Assembly (NCBI RefSeq): GCF_020217465.1
Contig: NZ_CP084115.1
Coordinates: 2,170,001 to 2,234,000 of the forward strand
Reading direction: 5' to 3'
DNA from: Cobetia amphilecti
GTDB taxonomy: Bacteria; Pseudomonadota; Gammaproteobacteria; Pseudomonadales; Halomonadaceae
DNA length: 64,000 bases
The number at the start of each line of letters is the position of its first letter. Positions within the stretch are counted from its first letter, which is position 1. Positions 17,277 through 25,689 of the stretch are shown piece by piece. The position numbers and the translations under genes are program-made. The notes below the pieces were generated by a model, which was given only the letters and a program-made list of their open reading frames with translations, had not been told where the DNA came from and did not search any database.

Positions 17277-18434
17277 ATGCAGCACTCCTTCTCCCGGACG
17301 CCCTTCCGCCCAGCGCTGGAACGCCAGATCGGCAATCTTTCCGTCCTCACGGCCGCCCTGCTATGGGGCACGACCGGCACCGCCGCCCACTTCAATCAGG
17401 ATGTCAGCCCGTTGGCCACCGGCGCCTTCGCCATGGGCTTTGGCGGCATTCTGCAGGCCGTGCTGTCGCGACGAATCCTCCATGAGGAGCTGGCCGCCCT
17501 GCTGGTCCACAAGCATCTCGTGCTGTGGGCGGCGCTGTTCATCATCGTCTACCCACTGGCCTTCTATTCGGCCATGGAATACACCGGCGTCGCGATGGGC
17601 ACCGTGATCACCATCGCCACGGCGCCGTTAGCGGCAGCGGTGCTGGAATATGTGCTGGATCGCAAGCGCGTCAGTGCGCGCTGGTACACGGCGCTGATGC
17701 TGGGCATGGCCGGCGTGGGGTTGATGGCCATGGGCGAGACACGCCTGGCAGACACGGCGGCAAACGCCACTGCCAGCGGCGTTGCCAGCGAGAGCCACAA
17801 GCTTATCGGTATCGGGCTGGGCGTGCTGGCCGGCGCCAGCTACGCCACCTATTCGCTGCTTGCCAGACGCATGATGCTGCTGGGCGTGCATCGCCGTGCG
17901 GCCATGGGGGCGATGTTCGGCTGTGCCGGCGTCCTGCTGTTGATCGGCCTGGCCATCAGCTGCCTGCTCCTCGATCCACGTCTGTTTGCCACGCCGGTGA
18001 ATTCGGCGGTCGCCATCTACATGGCACTGATCCCGATGCTGCTGGCCAGCCTCATCTTCGGGCGCGGGCTCGCCAGCGTGCCCATCAGCCGGGTGACGGT
18101 TCTGACCATGTTCGAGCCGCTGGTGGCGGGCCTGTTGGCCGTCATCGTGGTCGGCGAGCAGTTCACGCTGATGGGCGCCATCGGCATGGTGCTGATCATG
18201 ACCTGCCTGATGCTGCAATTGCGTCCGCAGGCAACGCAGGCACCGATGGCCAGCCCGCAGGCAGACCTCGCGGCCTGGACGACGCCCGACACGGCCTGCG
18301 ACGCGCTAGCTGAGACACACGGCGACACTGCCCACTGGGGTGAGCATGATCCGTGGAGCGATACCGAGCATGGCCGCGATGCCAAGCAAGGGTCGGAGCA
18401 AGGATCGGACCCATGGCAGCGTCATGACGCCTGA
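17277..18434 (+). CDS. EamA-family (DMT) transporter, first of a tandem pair
   Basis: This is a 385-residue inner-membrane protein of the drug/metabolite transporter superfamily with ten predicted helices in two EamA repeats. It opens with LTAALLWGTTGTAAHFNQDV; the second half carries ASYATYSLLARRMM and RVTVLTMFEPLVAGLLAVIV. After the last helix comes a roughly 70-residue hydrophilic tail rich in Asp, His and Gly (for example GDTAHWGEHDPWSDTEHG), unusual for the family and absent from the neighbouring paralogue. Likely an exporter of amino acids or small metabolites; substrate unknown. The ATG at 17277 gives the expected cytoplasmic start. Confidence 0.85.
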   Translation: MQHSFSRTPFRPALERQIGNLSVLTAALLWGTTGTAAHFNQDVSPLATGAFAMGFGGILQAVLSRRILHEELAALLVHKHLVLWAALFIIVYPLAFYSAMEYTGVAMGTVITIATAPLAAAVLEYVLDRKRVSARWYTALMLGMAGVGLMAMGETRLADTAANATASGVASESHKLIGIGLGVLAGASYATYSLLARRMMLLGVHRRAAMGAMFGCAGVLLLIGLAISCLLLDPRLFATPVNSAVAIYMALIPMLLASLIFGRGLASVPISRVTVLTMFEPLVAGLLAVIVVGEQFTLMGAIGMVLIMTCLMLQLRPQATQAPMASPQADLAAWTTPDTACDALAETHGDTAHWGEHDPWSDTEHGRDAKQGSEQGSDPWQRHDA

Positions 18435-18595
18435 CGGCATTGATGAAATTGAGGGCAAGTCACAGTGCGCACTGAGCGGCAGCCAGCCGGCGCGGCAACT
18501 CAACTGCTCGAAAGTGGTTCCAGCACACTTTCGCCAGCGCTCATGCGGCGACTGAAAACGGCCAAGGGATTGGCAATACACGCAAGGACATCACC

Positions 18596-19588
18596 ATGAC
18601 AACCACACGCTCCGATATCGCCGGGTCTGCAAGGTCGACCGACATGGGAAGCCTGGCCGTCCTGTTTGCCGCGCTGCTGTGGGGCACCACCGGCACGGCG
18701 GCCCACTTCAATCAGGATGTCAGCCCGCTGGCGACCGGCGCCTTCGCCATGGGCGTCGGCGGCCTGCTTCAGGCAGTGATCGCACGGCCCAATATCATGG
18801 GCTGCCTAGGCCTTTTGATGGCGCAGAAGCGCTGGGTATTGCTCGGCGCCGTGTGTGTCGTCATCTACCCGCTGGCCTTCTACTCCTCGATGAATCTGGC
18901 CGGCGTCGCCATCGGCACGGTGATCACCATCGCCACTGCGCCACTGGCCGCGGCGATTCTGGAGCGCCTGTTCGGCCACCACCAACTCACTCTGAGCTGG
19001 TATATCAGCCTCGCGCTGGGCATTGCCGGTGTGGCGATGATGGCGATGGGCGAAACGGCCACTCATGGCGGGGAACTTGCCACCGTCAGCGCCAGCGGCG
19101 ACCCGATGGTGACAGGGTCAGGGGGCGTGCCTGATGCTGACTGGCAACGTCTGGGCGGTATCGTGCTGGGTATCATTGCCGGCACGACCTACGCCGCCTA
19201 TTCGCTGATCGCCCGGCGCATGATGGACCAAGGCACCCACGCCCGCGCTGCCATGAGCAGCCTGTTCGGCGTCGCCGGTATCGCGCTGATCGCCGGCCTG
19301 GGTCTCAGCATGCTGATGGCCGACCCGCGCCTGTTCGCCACCCCCGGCAACACATCGGTCGCGCTCTACATGGCGCTGGTACCGATGTTCCTTGGCTATA
19401 TTGCCTTCGGCTACGGCCTGAAGACCGTTGCCGCCAGCAAGGCCACCCTGCTCACCCTGTTCGAACCGCTGGTCGCCGCGCTGCTCGCCATCACCATCGT
19501 CGGGGAACATATCGCACCGCTCGGCTGGCTCGGCATGGCGCTGATCGCGGTCTGCCTGCTGATTCAGGTGAAGCCAGCAACCGCCTGA
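18596..19588 (+). CDS. EamA-family (DMT) transporter, second of a tandem pair
   Basis: This is a 330-residue DMT-superfamily protein, ten helices, clearly paralogous to the gene 161 bp upstream: LWGTTGTAAHFNQDVSPLAT is identical in both, and much of the matching DNA is conserved. It lacks the acidic C-terminal tail of its partner. ATG 18596 is preceded by AAGGA. Two EamA proteins encoded together may act as separate exporters or as a pair; the sequence does not decide. The terminator at 19633 closes the unit. Confidence 0.87.
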   Translation: MTTTRSDIAGSARSTDMGSLAVLFAALLWGTTGTAAHFNQDVSPLATGAFAMGVGGLLQAVIARPNIMGCLGLLMAQKRWVLLGAVCVVIYPLAFYSSMNLAGVAIGTVITIATAPLAAAILERLFGHHQLTLSWYISLALGIAGVAMMAMGETATHGGELATVSASGDPMVTGSGGVPDADWQRLGGIVLGIIAGTTYAAYSLIARRMMDQGTHARAAMSSLFGVAGIALIAGLGLSMLMADPRLFATPGNTSVALYMALVPMFLGYIAFGYGLKTVAASKATLLTLFEPLVAALLAITIVGEHIAPLGWLGMALIAVCLLIQVKPATA

Positions 19589-19632
19589 TCAACGCGAGCG
19601 GCTCGACGAGATGGCCCCGGAAACGAAAAACA

Positions 19633-19667
19633 CAAAGCCCCAACCTGAAATTCAGGCTGGGGCTTTG
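19633..19667. terminator. Hairpin terminator between convergent EamA and higA
   Basis: A 17-bp stem with one mismatch (CAAAGCCCCA-A-CCTGAA against TTCAGG-C-TGGGGCTTTG) and a minimal loop lies 45 bp after the EamA stop. An A-run to the left supports use from the minus strand. Confidence 0.8.
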
Positions 19668-19732
19668 CATTGCTGGGCATAAGCTCTCGGGCTCACGCCA
19701 TCTCAATCACTCGCCGTGAAGAGCGCGCGCCG

Positions 19733-20062
19733 TCAATGCGAGGCAAGCTCGCCGGCATCCACTTGCGGTGTTATCCGACGTACGCCCTTGGCATCCTGCG
19801 CGTAGGCACGATGTCGCACATCCCAAAGCTCCACGGCATGCTGGATGTTGAGCCAGAACTCCGGCGTATTGCCTAGCGCAGCCGCCAGCTTGATGGCCAT
19901 CGGTGCCGTCAAGGTGCCCTTGTCATGCACGATACGGCTCAGGGTATTTCTATGCACTCCCATCGCCTCGGCCAGGGTGCGGATATCGATGTTCATCGGC
20001 TCCAGAAACTCTGCCGTCAACATCTCTCCTACCGTCAGCGGGCGCCGCTGGGTGTTTCTCAT
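19733..20062 (-). CDS. higA: HigA-type antitoxin
   Basis: This is a 109-residue Xre-family antitoxin. The HTH core reads DIRTLAEAMGVHRNTLSRIV, followed by MAIKLAAALGNTPEFWLNIQ, a signature of the HigA/VapI group. It neutralises HigB by direct binding and represses the operon. ATG 20062 (also GTG at 20065) has AGGAGG upstream. Unlike enteric pairs with separate genes, the toxin frame here runs 113 bp into higA because its own stop has been lost (see higB). Confidence 0.87.
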   Translation of the reverse strand: MRNTQRRPLTVGEMLTAEFLEPMNIDIRTLAEAMGVHRNTLSRIVHDKGTLTAPMAIKLAAALGNTPEFWLNIQHAVELWDVRHRAYAQDAKGVRRITPQVDAGELASH

Positions 20063-20369
20063 CACTGCTACCTCCTCTAGCCCTTGTAAGCAGCGGGTCT
20101 AGATGTGTTTGATGGGCGACCCCTGCCTCCCACCGGAAGATGAGTCGATACTGCTTGTTGACAAGAATCGAGCAATAACCTGCGAGATTGCCCTGCAGAT
20201 GCTCGAACCGATTGCCCGGTGGAACCCTCAGATCAGACTCCTGACTTGCGGCATCGAGAATCTGCAACTTTCGGTAGAGCGAACTGGAGAGCGCCGCAGG
20301 TATCTTGCGGTCGCCAACATCATGCTCATAGAAGCGCTCGAGCCACACATCCCTGAATTCCACCGCCAT
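19950..20369 (-). CDS. higB: HigB-type toxin, C-terminus altered by probable frameshift
   Basis: This is a RelE/HigB-family mRNA interferase. The fold is visible in LERFYEHDVGDRKIPAALSS, LYRKLQILDAA and LVNKQYRLIFRWEAG. ATG 20369 is preceded by AAGGTG. HigB proteins are usually about 92 residues and many end in a LDPHTYKG-like peptide. Here the frame reads HLDPLLTRARGG and continues to 139 residues inside higA. In the neighbouring frame TAC AAG GGC TAG (Y-K-G-stop, 20088-20077) is present, so a one-base loss near 20090 probably removed the native stop. Whether the extended protein is toxic is unclear. Confidence 0.75.
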   Translation of the reverse strand: MAVEFRDVWLERFYEHDVGDRKIPAALSSSLYRKLQILDAASQESDLRVPPGNRFEHLQGNLAGYCSILVNKQYRLIFRWEAGVAHQTHLDPLLTRARGGSSDEKHPAAPADGRRDVDGRVSGADEHRYPHPGRGDGSA

Positions 20370-20393
20370 GGCAGCACCTTTTTTCCTCATTCT

Positions 20394-20414
20394 ATGCACA
20401 ACCACGTTGTGCAT
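20394..20414. promoter_or_regulatory. Inverted repeat, probable HigA operator
   Basis: Nine-bp arms ATGCACAAC and GTTGTGCAT flank a 3-bp centre (CAC), 25 bp upstream of higB on the minus strand. Position and perfect symmetry fit autoregulation by the HigA-HigB complex. Confidence 0.7.
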
Positions 20415-20449
20415 CAAGCGGTTCTACCCTGACGCTACCCCCCAGGAAA

Positions 20450-20482
20450 AACGCCCAACGAGTCCAGGACTCGTTGGGCGTT
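20450..20482 (-). terminator. Terminator of codB
   Basis: A 16-bp perfect stem AACGCCCAACGAGTCC with its complement lies 38 bp beyond the codB stop. The A-run to its left (20447-20451) gives the U-tract on the minus strand. Confidence 0.85.
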
Positions 20483-20520
20483 TCATATTCCTCTGCCCTT
20501 CACACCAGACGCTCAACCAC

Positions 20521-21837
20521 TCACGCCGCCGTCTTGCTGGCCAGTTCTACCTTGGCAAGCTTGCTCAGCCCGCCGTAGACGACGAAGGCGACCATGACAC
20601 CCACGACCGGCGGCATGAAGGGTGAACTCCAGGCGCACAGGCAGGCGATGGCGTAGGCGGCGAGACCCGGCCAGTGGTAATCGACCTTGTGCATCTCGGC
20701 GAGGCGCGGATACTGCCCTTTATGACCGAGCCAGAAGTTGGCCATGATCACGCCGCCGATCGGCGGAATGAAGGTGCCGAGCAGAATCAGGAACGGAATC
20801 AGCCACTCATACATGCCGAGTACCGCCAGCACTGTGCCGATGGCCGCGCCGCCCAGAGTGACACGCTGGCGATGCGGCGTGCGCAGCAGATTGCAGCCGG
20901 CGATGGCGAAGTTGTAGATGGTGTTGTCCTGGGTGGTCCAGATATTGAGGAACAGCATCAGGACGGCGAGGCTGACCAGCCCCTGGGCGATCATCACGTC
21001 AACGATATCGGCTTGCTGGTAGATCATCGCGCCGAGCGCGCCGGTGAGCACCATCAGGCCATTGCCAGCGAAGAAGGCCGCCAGGGTGGCAATGACGGCG
21101 ATCTTCGGCGAACGCGCGAAGCGGCTCCAATTGGTTGCCTGGGTGCCACCGCTGATGAAGGTGCCGATCACCGCGGTGATGGCGGCCGTCCAGCTCATGG
21201 AGTCCGTCGGCGTCAGTGACGCAAGGCCTGCCACGCCGCCGACATCGACCATGCCGGTGTAGAGACTGAACAGGATGAACAGCAGCATGGCCGGCACGGC
21301 GATGCGCGAGAGCATGTCCAGCCCGCGATAGCCGATCATCGCCGTCAGACAGAAGGCAAAACCGAAGATGATCATCAGCGGCGTGGTCAACCACTCCGGC
21401 AAGCCGAGTGTCTTGACCAGCACGATGGCGATGGTCGCGGTGCCCCAGGCGTACCAGCCGATCTGGGTGAACCCGAGCACGAAGTCAGACAGGCGACTGC
21501 CCTTCTCGCCAAAGCACAGCCGTCCCATCAGCACTGAATTCAGACCACTCTTGCAGGCGATATAGGCCAGGGCAGCGGCGTAACCACCGAGCAGCAGATT
21601 GCCGATCACGATGATCCACAGCAGTTCATTGAGCGCGAACGCGGCACCCAATGACCCACCCGCCCACATGGTGGCGGTAAAGAAGGTGAAGCCGAGCAGC
21701 ACCATCGAGATGGAAAGCAGCCCACGTCGTGCCGAAGCGGGCACTTCGCTCAAGGGATAATCATTGCCGGATTCGCCTGTCATCGATTGCTGATCTGAGG
21801 TGCGGTCTGAGGCGTGCGGTGAGGAGTTTTCTGCCAT
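20521..21837 (-). CDS. codB: Cytosine permease-type NCS1 transporter
   Basis: This is a 438-residue NCS1-family symporter with twelve predicted helices. It aligns well by eye with E. coli CodB: VPASARRGLLS at the N-terminus, FTFFTATMWAGGSLG in helix 1, GFTQIGWYAWG in helix 3, VIGTFISGGTQATNWSRFAR and LNIWTTQDNTIYNFAI in the substrate region, IPPIGGVIMANFWL near the end. It imports cytosine or a related purine/pyrimidine/hydantoin. No cytosine deaminase gene (codA) is adjacent, so the exact substrate is not certain. Its N-terminus is about 20 residues longer than CodB and polar. Confidence 0.85.
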   Translation of the reverse strand: MAENSSPHASDRTSDQQSMTGESGNDYPLSEVPASARRGLLSISMVLLGFTFFTATMWAGGSLGAAFALNELLWIIVIGNLLLGGYAAALAYIACKSGLNSVLMGRLCFGEKGSRLSDFVLGFTQIGWYAWGTATIAIVLVKTLGLPEWLTTPLMIIFGFAFCLTAMIGYRGLDMLSRIAVPAMLLFILFSLYTGMVDVGGVAGLASLTPTDSMSWTAAITAVIGTFISGGTQATNWSRFARSPKIAVIATLAAFFAGNGLMVLTGALGAMIYQQADIVDVMIAQGLVSLAVLMLFLNIWTTQDNTIYNFAIAGCNLLRTPHRQRVTLGGAAIGTVLAVLGMYEWLIPFLILLGTFIPPIGGVIMANFWLGHKGQYPRLAEMHKVDYHWPGLAAYAIACLCAWSSPFMPPVVGVMVAFVVYGGLSKLAKVELASKTAA

Positions 21838-22313
21838 GAGTGCCTTCCTGGAGCTCGGTCGTGAGTCGTCGAGTCTTGTGGTGGTGTCAGCCTGCCCGAA
21901 CGCCGGCCACCGCCCCCTGCGCGCAAGGTGGTGGTCAGAGCGGCGGTCGCTACCCTACCACCACGCAAGATTCACGCCACCCATCCTCAAACCGTGCAAG
22001 ACGCCAGCTCGTCGTCTGCCTCATGAAGCTGACACAGGCGTCAGGATCTGGCCTGTCAGCAGGCGCGGTTGGGCGCAGGACCGCCTCCAGAAATGATTTC
22101 GCGACTAGTCCGGCGCAGTACCCACAACCCTTCAATTACGCAGACTTTGGCATCAACTTGAGTGCCAGACACCAGAACGCCACGCGGCGCACTCTTTCAG
22201 TGCAGCGCGTGGCGTGGCTCGAGGCGTCCTGCACTGACATCGAAACCTGACGCCGAGTACAGGATGCAAATTTTTTCAGGTTTTCCTTGTTCAGCGGTTC
22301 ATGCTGAAGCCCT
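21838..22313. other. Intergenic region upstream of codB
   Basis: This 476-bp gap between two leftward genes contains an imperfect hairpin at 22178-22214 (perfect 8-bp base CGCCACGC/GCGTGGCG), possibly ending the molybdoenzyme transcript, and an A/T-rich run at 22268-22274. The codB promoter must lie in the left part. No riboswitch fold was recognised and frames here are short. Confidence 0.4.
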
Positions 22314-24752
22314 TCAGCTGCTCGCCAACACCCCTTCGCTGGCATTGACCTCTTCAGTGTCCATCAGGCGCAGTCTGACCGGCACCGATTTCGAGGCGGG
22401 CGTATTGCTGCGCGCATCGCGGTGATCCAGCGGAATCAGATCATTGGTTTCCGGATAGTACGCTGCCAGACAGCCGGTCGGGATGTCGTATTCCTTGAGC
22501 TTGAAGCCCGCCATGCTGCGCTCGACGCCGTCTTCGCTGACCGTTTCCAGCGTCACGCGCTGACCCTCGCTCAGGCCCAGCGTCTCGAGATCCTGCGGGC
22601 TGATCATCACCACCATCCGCGTGCCATAGACGTCGCGATAGCGGTCGTCATTGGAGTAGACGGTGGTATTGAACTGGTCGTGACCGCGCATGGTGATGAG
22701 CAGGAAGGTGCTATCCATGTTCAGGGTCTCATGGGTGACCTTGTTCAGCCCCTCCTCATCCGTGCCCAGCCCCTCGGGGAATAGGAAGTTGGCACGCCCC
22801 GAGTCGGTATGCCAGATGCGCTCGCGCGGGGCGATGCGGATATGGAAGCCGCCCTGAGCCAGGCGCGCATTGTAGTCGGGGAAGATCTGCGGGAAGACCT
22901 CTTCGATGCGATCACGGATGCGCGCGTAATCCGCCTGCAGCCAATCCCAATCCAGGGTCGGATGCGGCGGCAACGTCGCCTTGGCCAGCTGACAGGTGAT
23001 GGCGATCTCGGAGTGCAGGCTTGGGTCCGCCGGTGCCATCACGCCGCGCGACGGCGCCACGTTGCACATACCGTCCTCGGCACTGGAGACCTGCTCCGCG
23101 CCCTTGCCATCGGCGCCCGCCTGCAGGTCACGTTCGCTATGGCCAATCGTGGGCAGCACCCAACCATGCTTGCCGGGGTGCAGGTGACTGCGATTGAGCT
23201 TGGTGGCGACATGCACCGTCATGTCGAGATCGTGTACCTTCTCGACCACGCGCTTCTGATCGGGAATCGCACGGAAGAAGTTGCCGCCCATGCCGATGAA
23301 GGCCCGTACCTCGCCACGCAGAATCGCCTCGCAGCATTCGGCGACATCATGGCCATTCTCGCGCGGGCACTTGATGTCGAAGACCCGATCGAAGGCATCC
23401 AGCATCGCGTCATTGGGCAGGTTCTCGATGCCGACGGTGCGGTCACCCTGCACATTGGAATGGCCGCGTATCGGGCAGGCGCCCGCGCCGGGCTTGCCGA
23501 TATTGCCACGCAGCAGCAACAGATTGATGATCTGCTGGATGGTGTCGCCGCCGCGCGCATGCTGGGTGATGCCCATGCCCCAGCAGCAGATCACGCGCTC
23601 GGCCTCCAGATAGGTTTGCCCCGCCTGTTCCAGCGATTCACGTGACAGGCCGGACATGGCGACCAGATCCCGCCACTCGAGCTTGCGGCAATGCTCGGCG
23701 AAGGCATCAAAGCCGTGGGTATGCTGGGCGATGAAGTCATGATCCAGATAGCCCACCGCATGCGGATTGCACTCGCGAAGCGCGTCGTCAGCCTCGATCA
23801 CGTACTTGCACATCGCCTGCACGGCGGCGAGGTCCCCGCCGATGCGCAGCTGATGATACTGACTGCTGATCTCGACACCCTTGCCGCCCAGCATGTCCTT
23901 GGGCGACTGCGGATCGGCAAAGCTGACCAGCGCCCGCTCGCGCAGCGGGTTGAAGCTGACCACCTCGGCCCCGCGGCCACGCGCCTCGTGGAGATCCCCC
24001 ATCATGCGCGGGCTGTTGGTGCCGCTGTTCTGGCCGAAGATGAAGATGGCATCGGCCTGCTTGAAGTCCTCGAGATTGACCGTCGCCTTGCCGATGCCGA
24101 TGGACTCCGGCAGCGCTCGGGAGGTGGTCTCGTGACACATGTTCGAGCAGTCCGGGAAGTTGTTGGTGCCGTACATGCGCCCGAACAGGGAAAACAGGAA
24201 CGCCGCCTCGTTGGAGGTACGCCCCGAGGTGTAGAACTCGACCTGATTCGGGTCCTCATAGCGTTTGAGGCGTTGGCCAATCTCGGCGTAGGCAGCTTCC
24301 CAACTGGTGATCTCGTAGCGGTCCGTCTGGGCGTTGTAGCGCAGGGGGCGCGTCAAGCGCCCTTCCTTCTCCAGATGGTGATCCGACCATTCACGCAACT
24401 CGCTGAGCGTATTGTTGGCGAACAGCTCATCACTGACTCGTTCACGTGTCGCCTCCCACGCCAGCGCCTTGGCACCGTTTTCGCAGAAGTTGGCCCCCTT
24501 GGGCTTGTCACCATTCGGCCAGGCGCAGCTCGGGCAGTAGAAGCCATCGGGCTTGTTCATCTTCATCAGGCTGCGATGGCCCTCGATGGGTAGATGCTCC
24601 TGCCAGATGAACTTCTCGACCGCCTTGATCGACGGCCAGCCACCGCCCGGCGGCCGGTCCAGCTGACTGCCGGACAGCGACGCCGATAACGCCGGCGCGT
24701 GGGACCCCTTGGGGCCGAAGGAATCGACTGGCGTGGTCTGGTCTTGGGACAT
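22314..24752 (-). CDS. FdhF/YdeP-family molybdopterin oxidoreductase
   Basis: This is an 812-residue cytoplasmic molybdopterin-guanine-dinucleotide enzyme of the YdeP branch (E. coli YdeP has about 760 residues). Near the N-terminus, CPSCAWPN...NFCENG (Cys73, 76, 90) replaces the four-Cys iron-sulfur loop of FdhF. DCSNMCHETTSRAL places Cys206 where FdhF has selenocysteine 140, the likely Mo ligand. GQNSGTNSPRMMGDLHEAR, KPGAGACPIRGHSNVQGDR and the C-terminal TMRGHDQFNTTVYSNDDRY are typical. ATG 24752 has AGGAG 8 nt upstream; the frame stays open for 240 further codons across the divergent hemerythrin gene, which is a shadow. YdeP is linked to acid resistance in E. coli; the reaction is unknown. 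Confidence 0.88.
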   Translation of the reverse strand: MSQDQTTPVDSFGPKGSHAPALSASLSGSQLDRPPGGGWPSIKAVEKFIWQEHLPIEGHRSLMKMNKPDGFYCPSCAWPNGDKPKGANFCENGAKALAWEATRERVSDELFANNTLSELREWSDHHLEKEGRLTRPLRYNAQTDRYEITSWEAAYAEIGQRLKRYEDPNQVEFYTSGRTSNEAAFLFSLFGRMYGTNNFPDCSNMCHETTSRALPESIGIGKATVNLEDFKQADAIFIFGQNSGTNSPRMMGDLHEARGRGAEVVSFNPLRERALVSFADPQSPKDMLGGKGVEISSQYHQLRIGGDLAAVQAMCKYVIEADDALRECNPHAVGYLDHDFIAQHTHGFDAFAEHCRKLEWRDLVAMSGLSRESLEQAGQTYLEAERVICCWGMGITQHARGGDTIQQIINLLLLRGNIGKPGAGACPIRGHSNVQGDRTVGIENLPNDAMLDAFDRVFDIKCPRENGHDVAECCEAILRGEVRAFIGMGGNFFRAIPDQKRVVEKVHDLDMTVHVATKLNRSHLHPGKHGWVLPTIGHSERDLQAGADGKGAEQVSSAEDGMCNVAPSRGVMAPADPSLHSEIAITCQLAKATLPPHPTLDWDWLQADYARIRDRIEEVFPQIFPDYNARLAQGGFHIRIAPRERIWHTDSGRANFLFPEGLGTDEEGLNKVTHETLNMDSTFLLITMRGHDQFNTTVYSNDDRYRDVYGTRMVVMISPQDLETLGLSEGQRVTLETVSEDGVERSMAGFKLKEYDIPTGCLAAYYPETNDLIPLDHRDARSNTPASKSVPVRLRLMDTEEVNASEGVLASS

Positions 24753-25019
24753 GTCGGGGCTCCTGACGGTGGCGGCCGGCGGCTGGCATCGATCAGACAC
24801 CGCTGCGGTCACGCCACCGAACAAAGAATTCAAGGGTAACCATTGCTTCCTTGACTCGCGCCAAGCCTTTTTCAAGGCCGATCGCCGTTGCGCACTTGAA
24901 CTTCCGCCGATCCGCCACCAGAGTTGTACAGACCTGACACAAACAAGATCGCACTTGAGCAAGACCGCACACAAGCAGACCTGCCACTCAACACGCCAGA
25001 CATGATGAGGAGCTGGAAC

Positions 25020-25460
25020 ATGACCGTATTTGAAGCCCTGCGCGAGACCCACGACGAACAACGCCGCCTGCTGGACATGCTGCTGCAGACCGAGGGTGAC
25101 AGCGAGCCGCGCGATGATCTGTTCAAGCGTCTCAAGGAATCGCTGACCAATCACGCCGGTGCTGAGGAACGCGCGCTCTACATGCCGATGATGGAGCACG
25201 ACATGACGCAGGAGAAGGCGCGTCACAGTGTCGCCGAGCACCATGAGATCGATGAACTGGTCGAGAAGCTCGAGGCGACCGACTACAGCTCGCCGGGCTG
25301 GCTGGCCACAGCCAAGCAGCTCGAGCACCTGGTGACCCACCATCTGGATGAGGAAGAGCAGGAAGTCTTCCAGCTGGCAGGCCGCGTCTTCGATGACGCC
25401 ACCAAGAAGCGCCTCGCCGAGGAATATCATCAGGACATGAAGGCGCGCGAAGCGGCCTGA
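25020..25460 (+). CDS. Hemerythrin HHE-domain protein
   Basis: This is a 146-residue helical protein with the metal-ligand pattern of hemerythrin-like HHE domains: His10 in RETHDEQRRLL, HAGAEERALY, EHHEIDEL and HHLDEEEQEVFQ. Such proteins bind a di-iron centre and sense or carry O2, NO or oxidants. ATG 25020 is preceded by AGGAG at 7 nt. It is divergent from the molybdoenzyme gene (267-bp gap), so a shared response to redox conditions is plausible but not shown. A terminator follows at 25546. Confidence 0.87.
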   Translation: MTVFEALRETHDEQRRLLDMLLQTEGDSEPRDDLFKRLKESLTNHAGAEERALYMPMMEHDMTQEKARHSVAEHHEIDELVEKLEATDYSSPGWLATAKQLEHLVTHHLDEEEQEVFQLAGRVFDDATKKRLAEEYHQDMKAREAA

Positions 25461-25545
25461 GCCAGAATTCAGCATCGAGCCAGGTCGAAAGCGCTTGGCG
25501 CTGTGACAGGCTGAATGCTATCGATAAGCGCCGATGACGCACACG

Positions 25546-25582
25546 AAAACGGGCTGACCACATCATGTGGCCAGCCCGTTTT
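25546..25582. terminator. Bidirectional terminator
   Basis: Stem AAAACGGGCTG-A-CCACAT pairs with ATGTGG-C-CAGCCCGTTTT (one mismatch) between the convergent hemerythrin and spermidine-synthase-like genes. Confidence 0.88.
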
Positions 25583-25689
25583 GTCATGCGTTCAACCAGC
25601 CGCGAAGGCGCTGCTGTCTCTCACAGCGTGTGTCATAGCGAATGAGGCGAAGAGTCATCCATCACGTCATCAGCCACGACGCACTCGGG

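Noticed and set aside
21838-22313. Purine or thiamine riboswitch upstream of codB
   Set aside because: No conserved aptamer core was found; only one imperfect hairpin is visible.
22314-25475. Very long minus-strand frame of 1053 codons
   Set aside because: Only the part from 24752 leftwards has molybdoenzyme features and a ribosome-binding site; the upstream 240 codons are the antisense of the hemerythrin gene.
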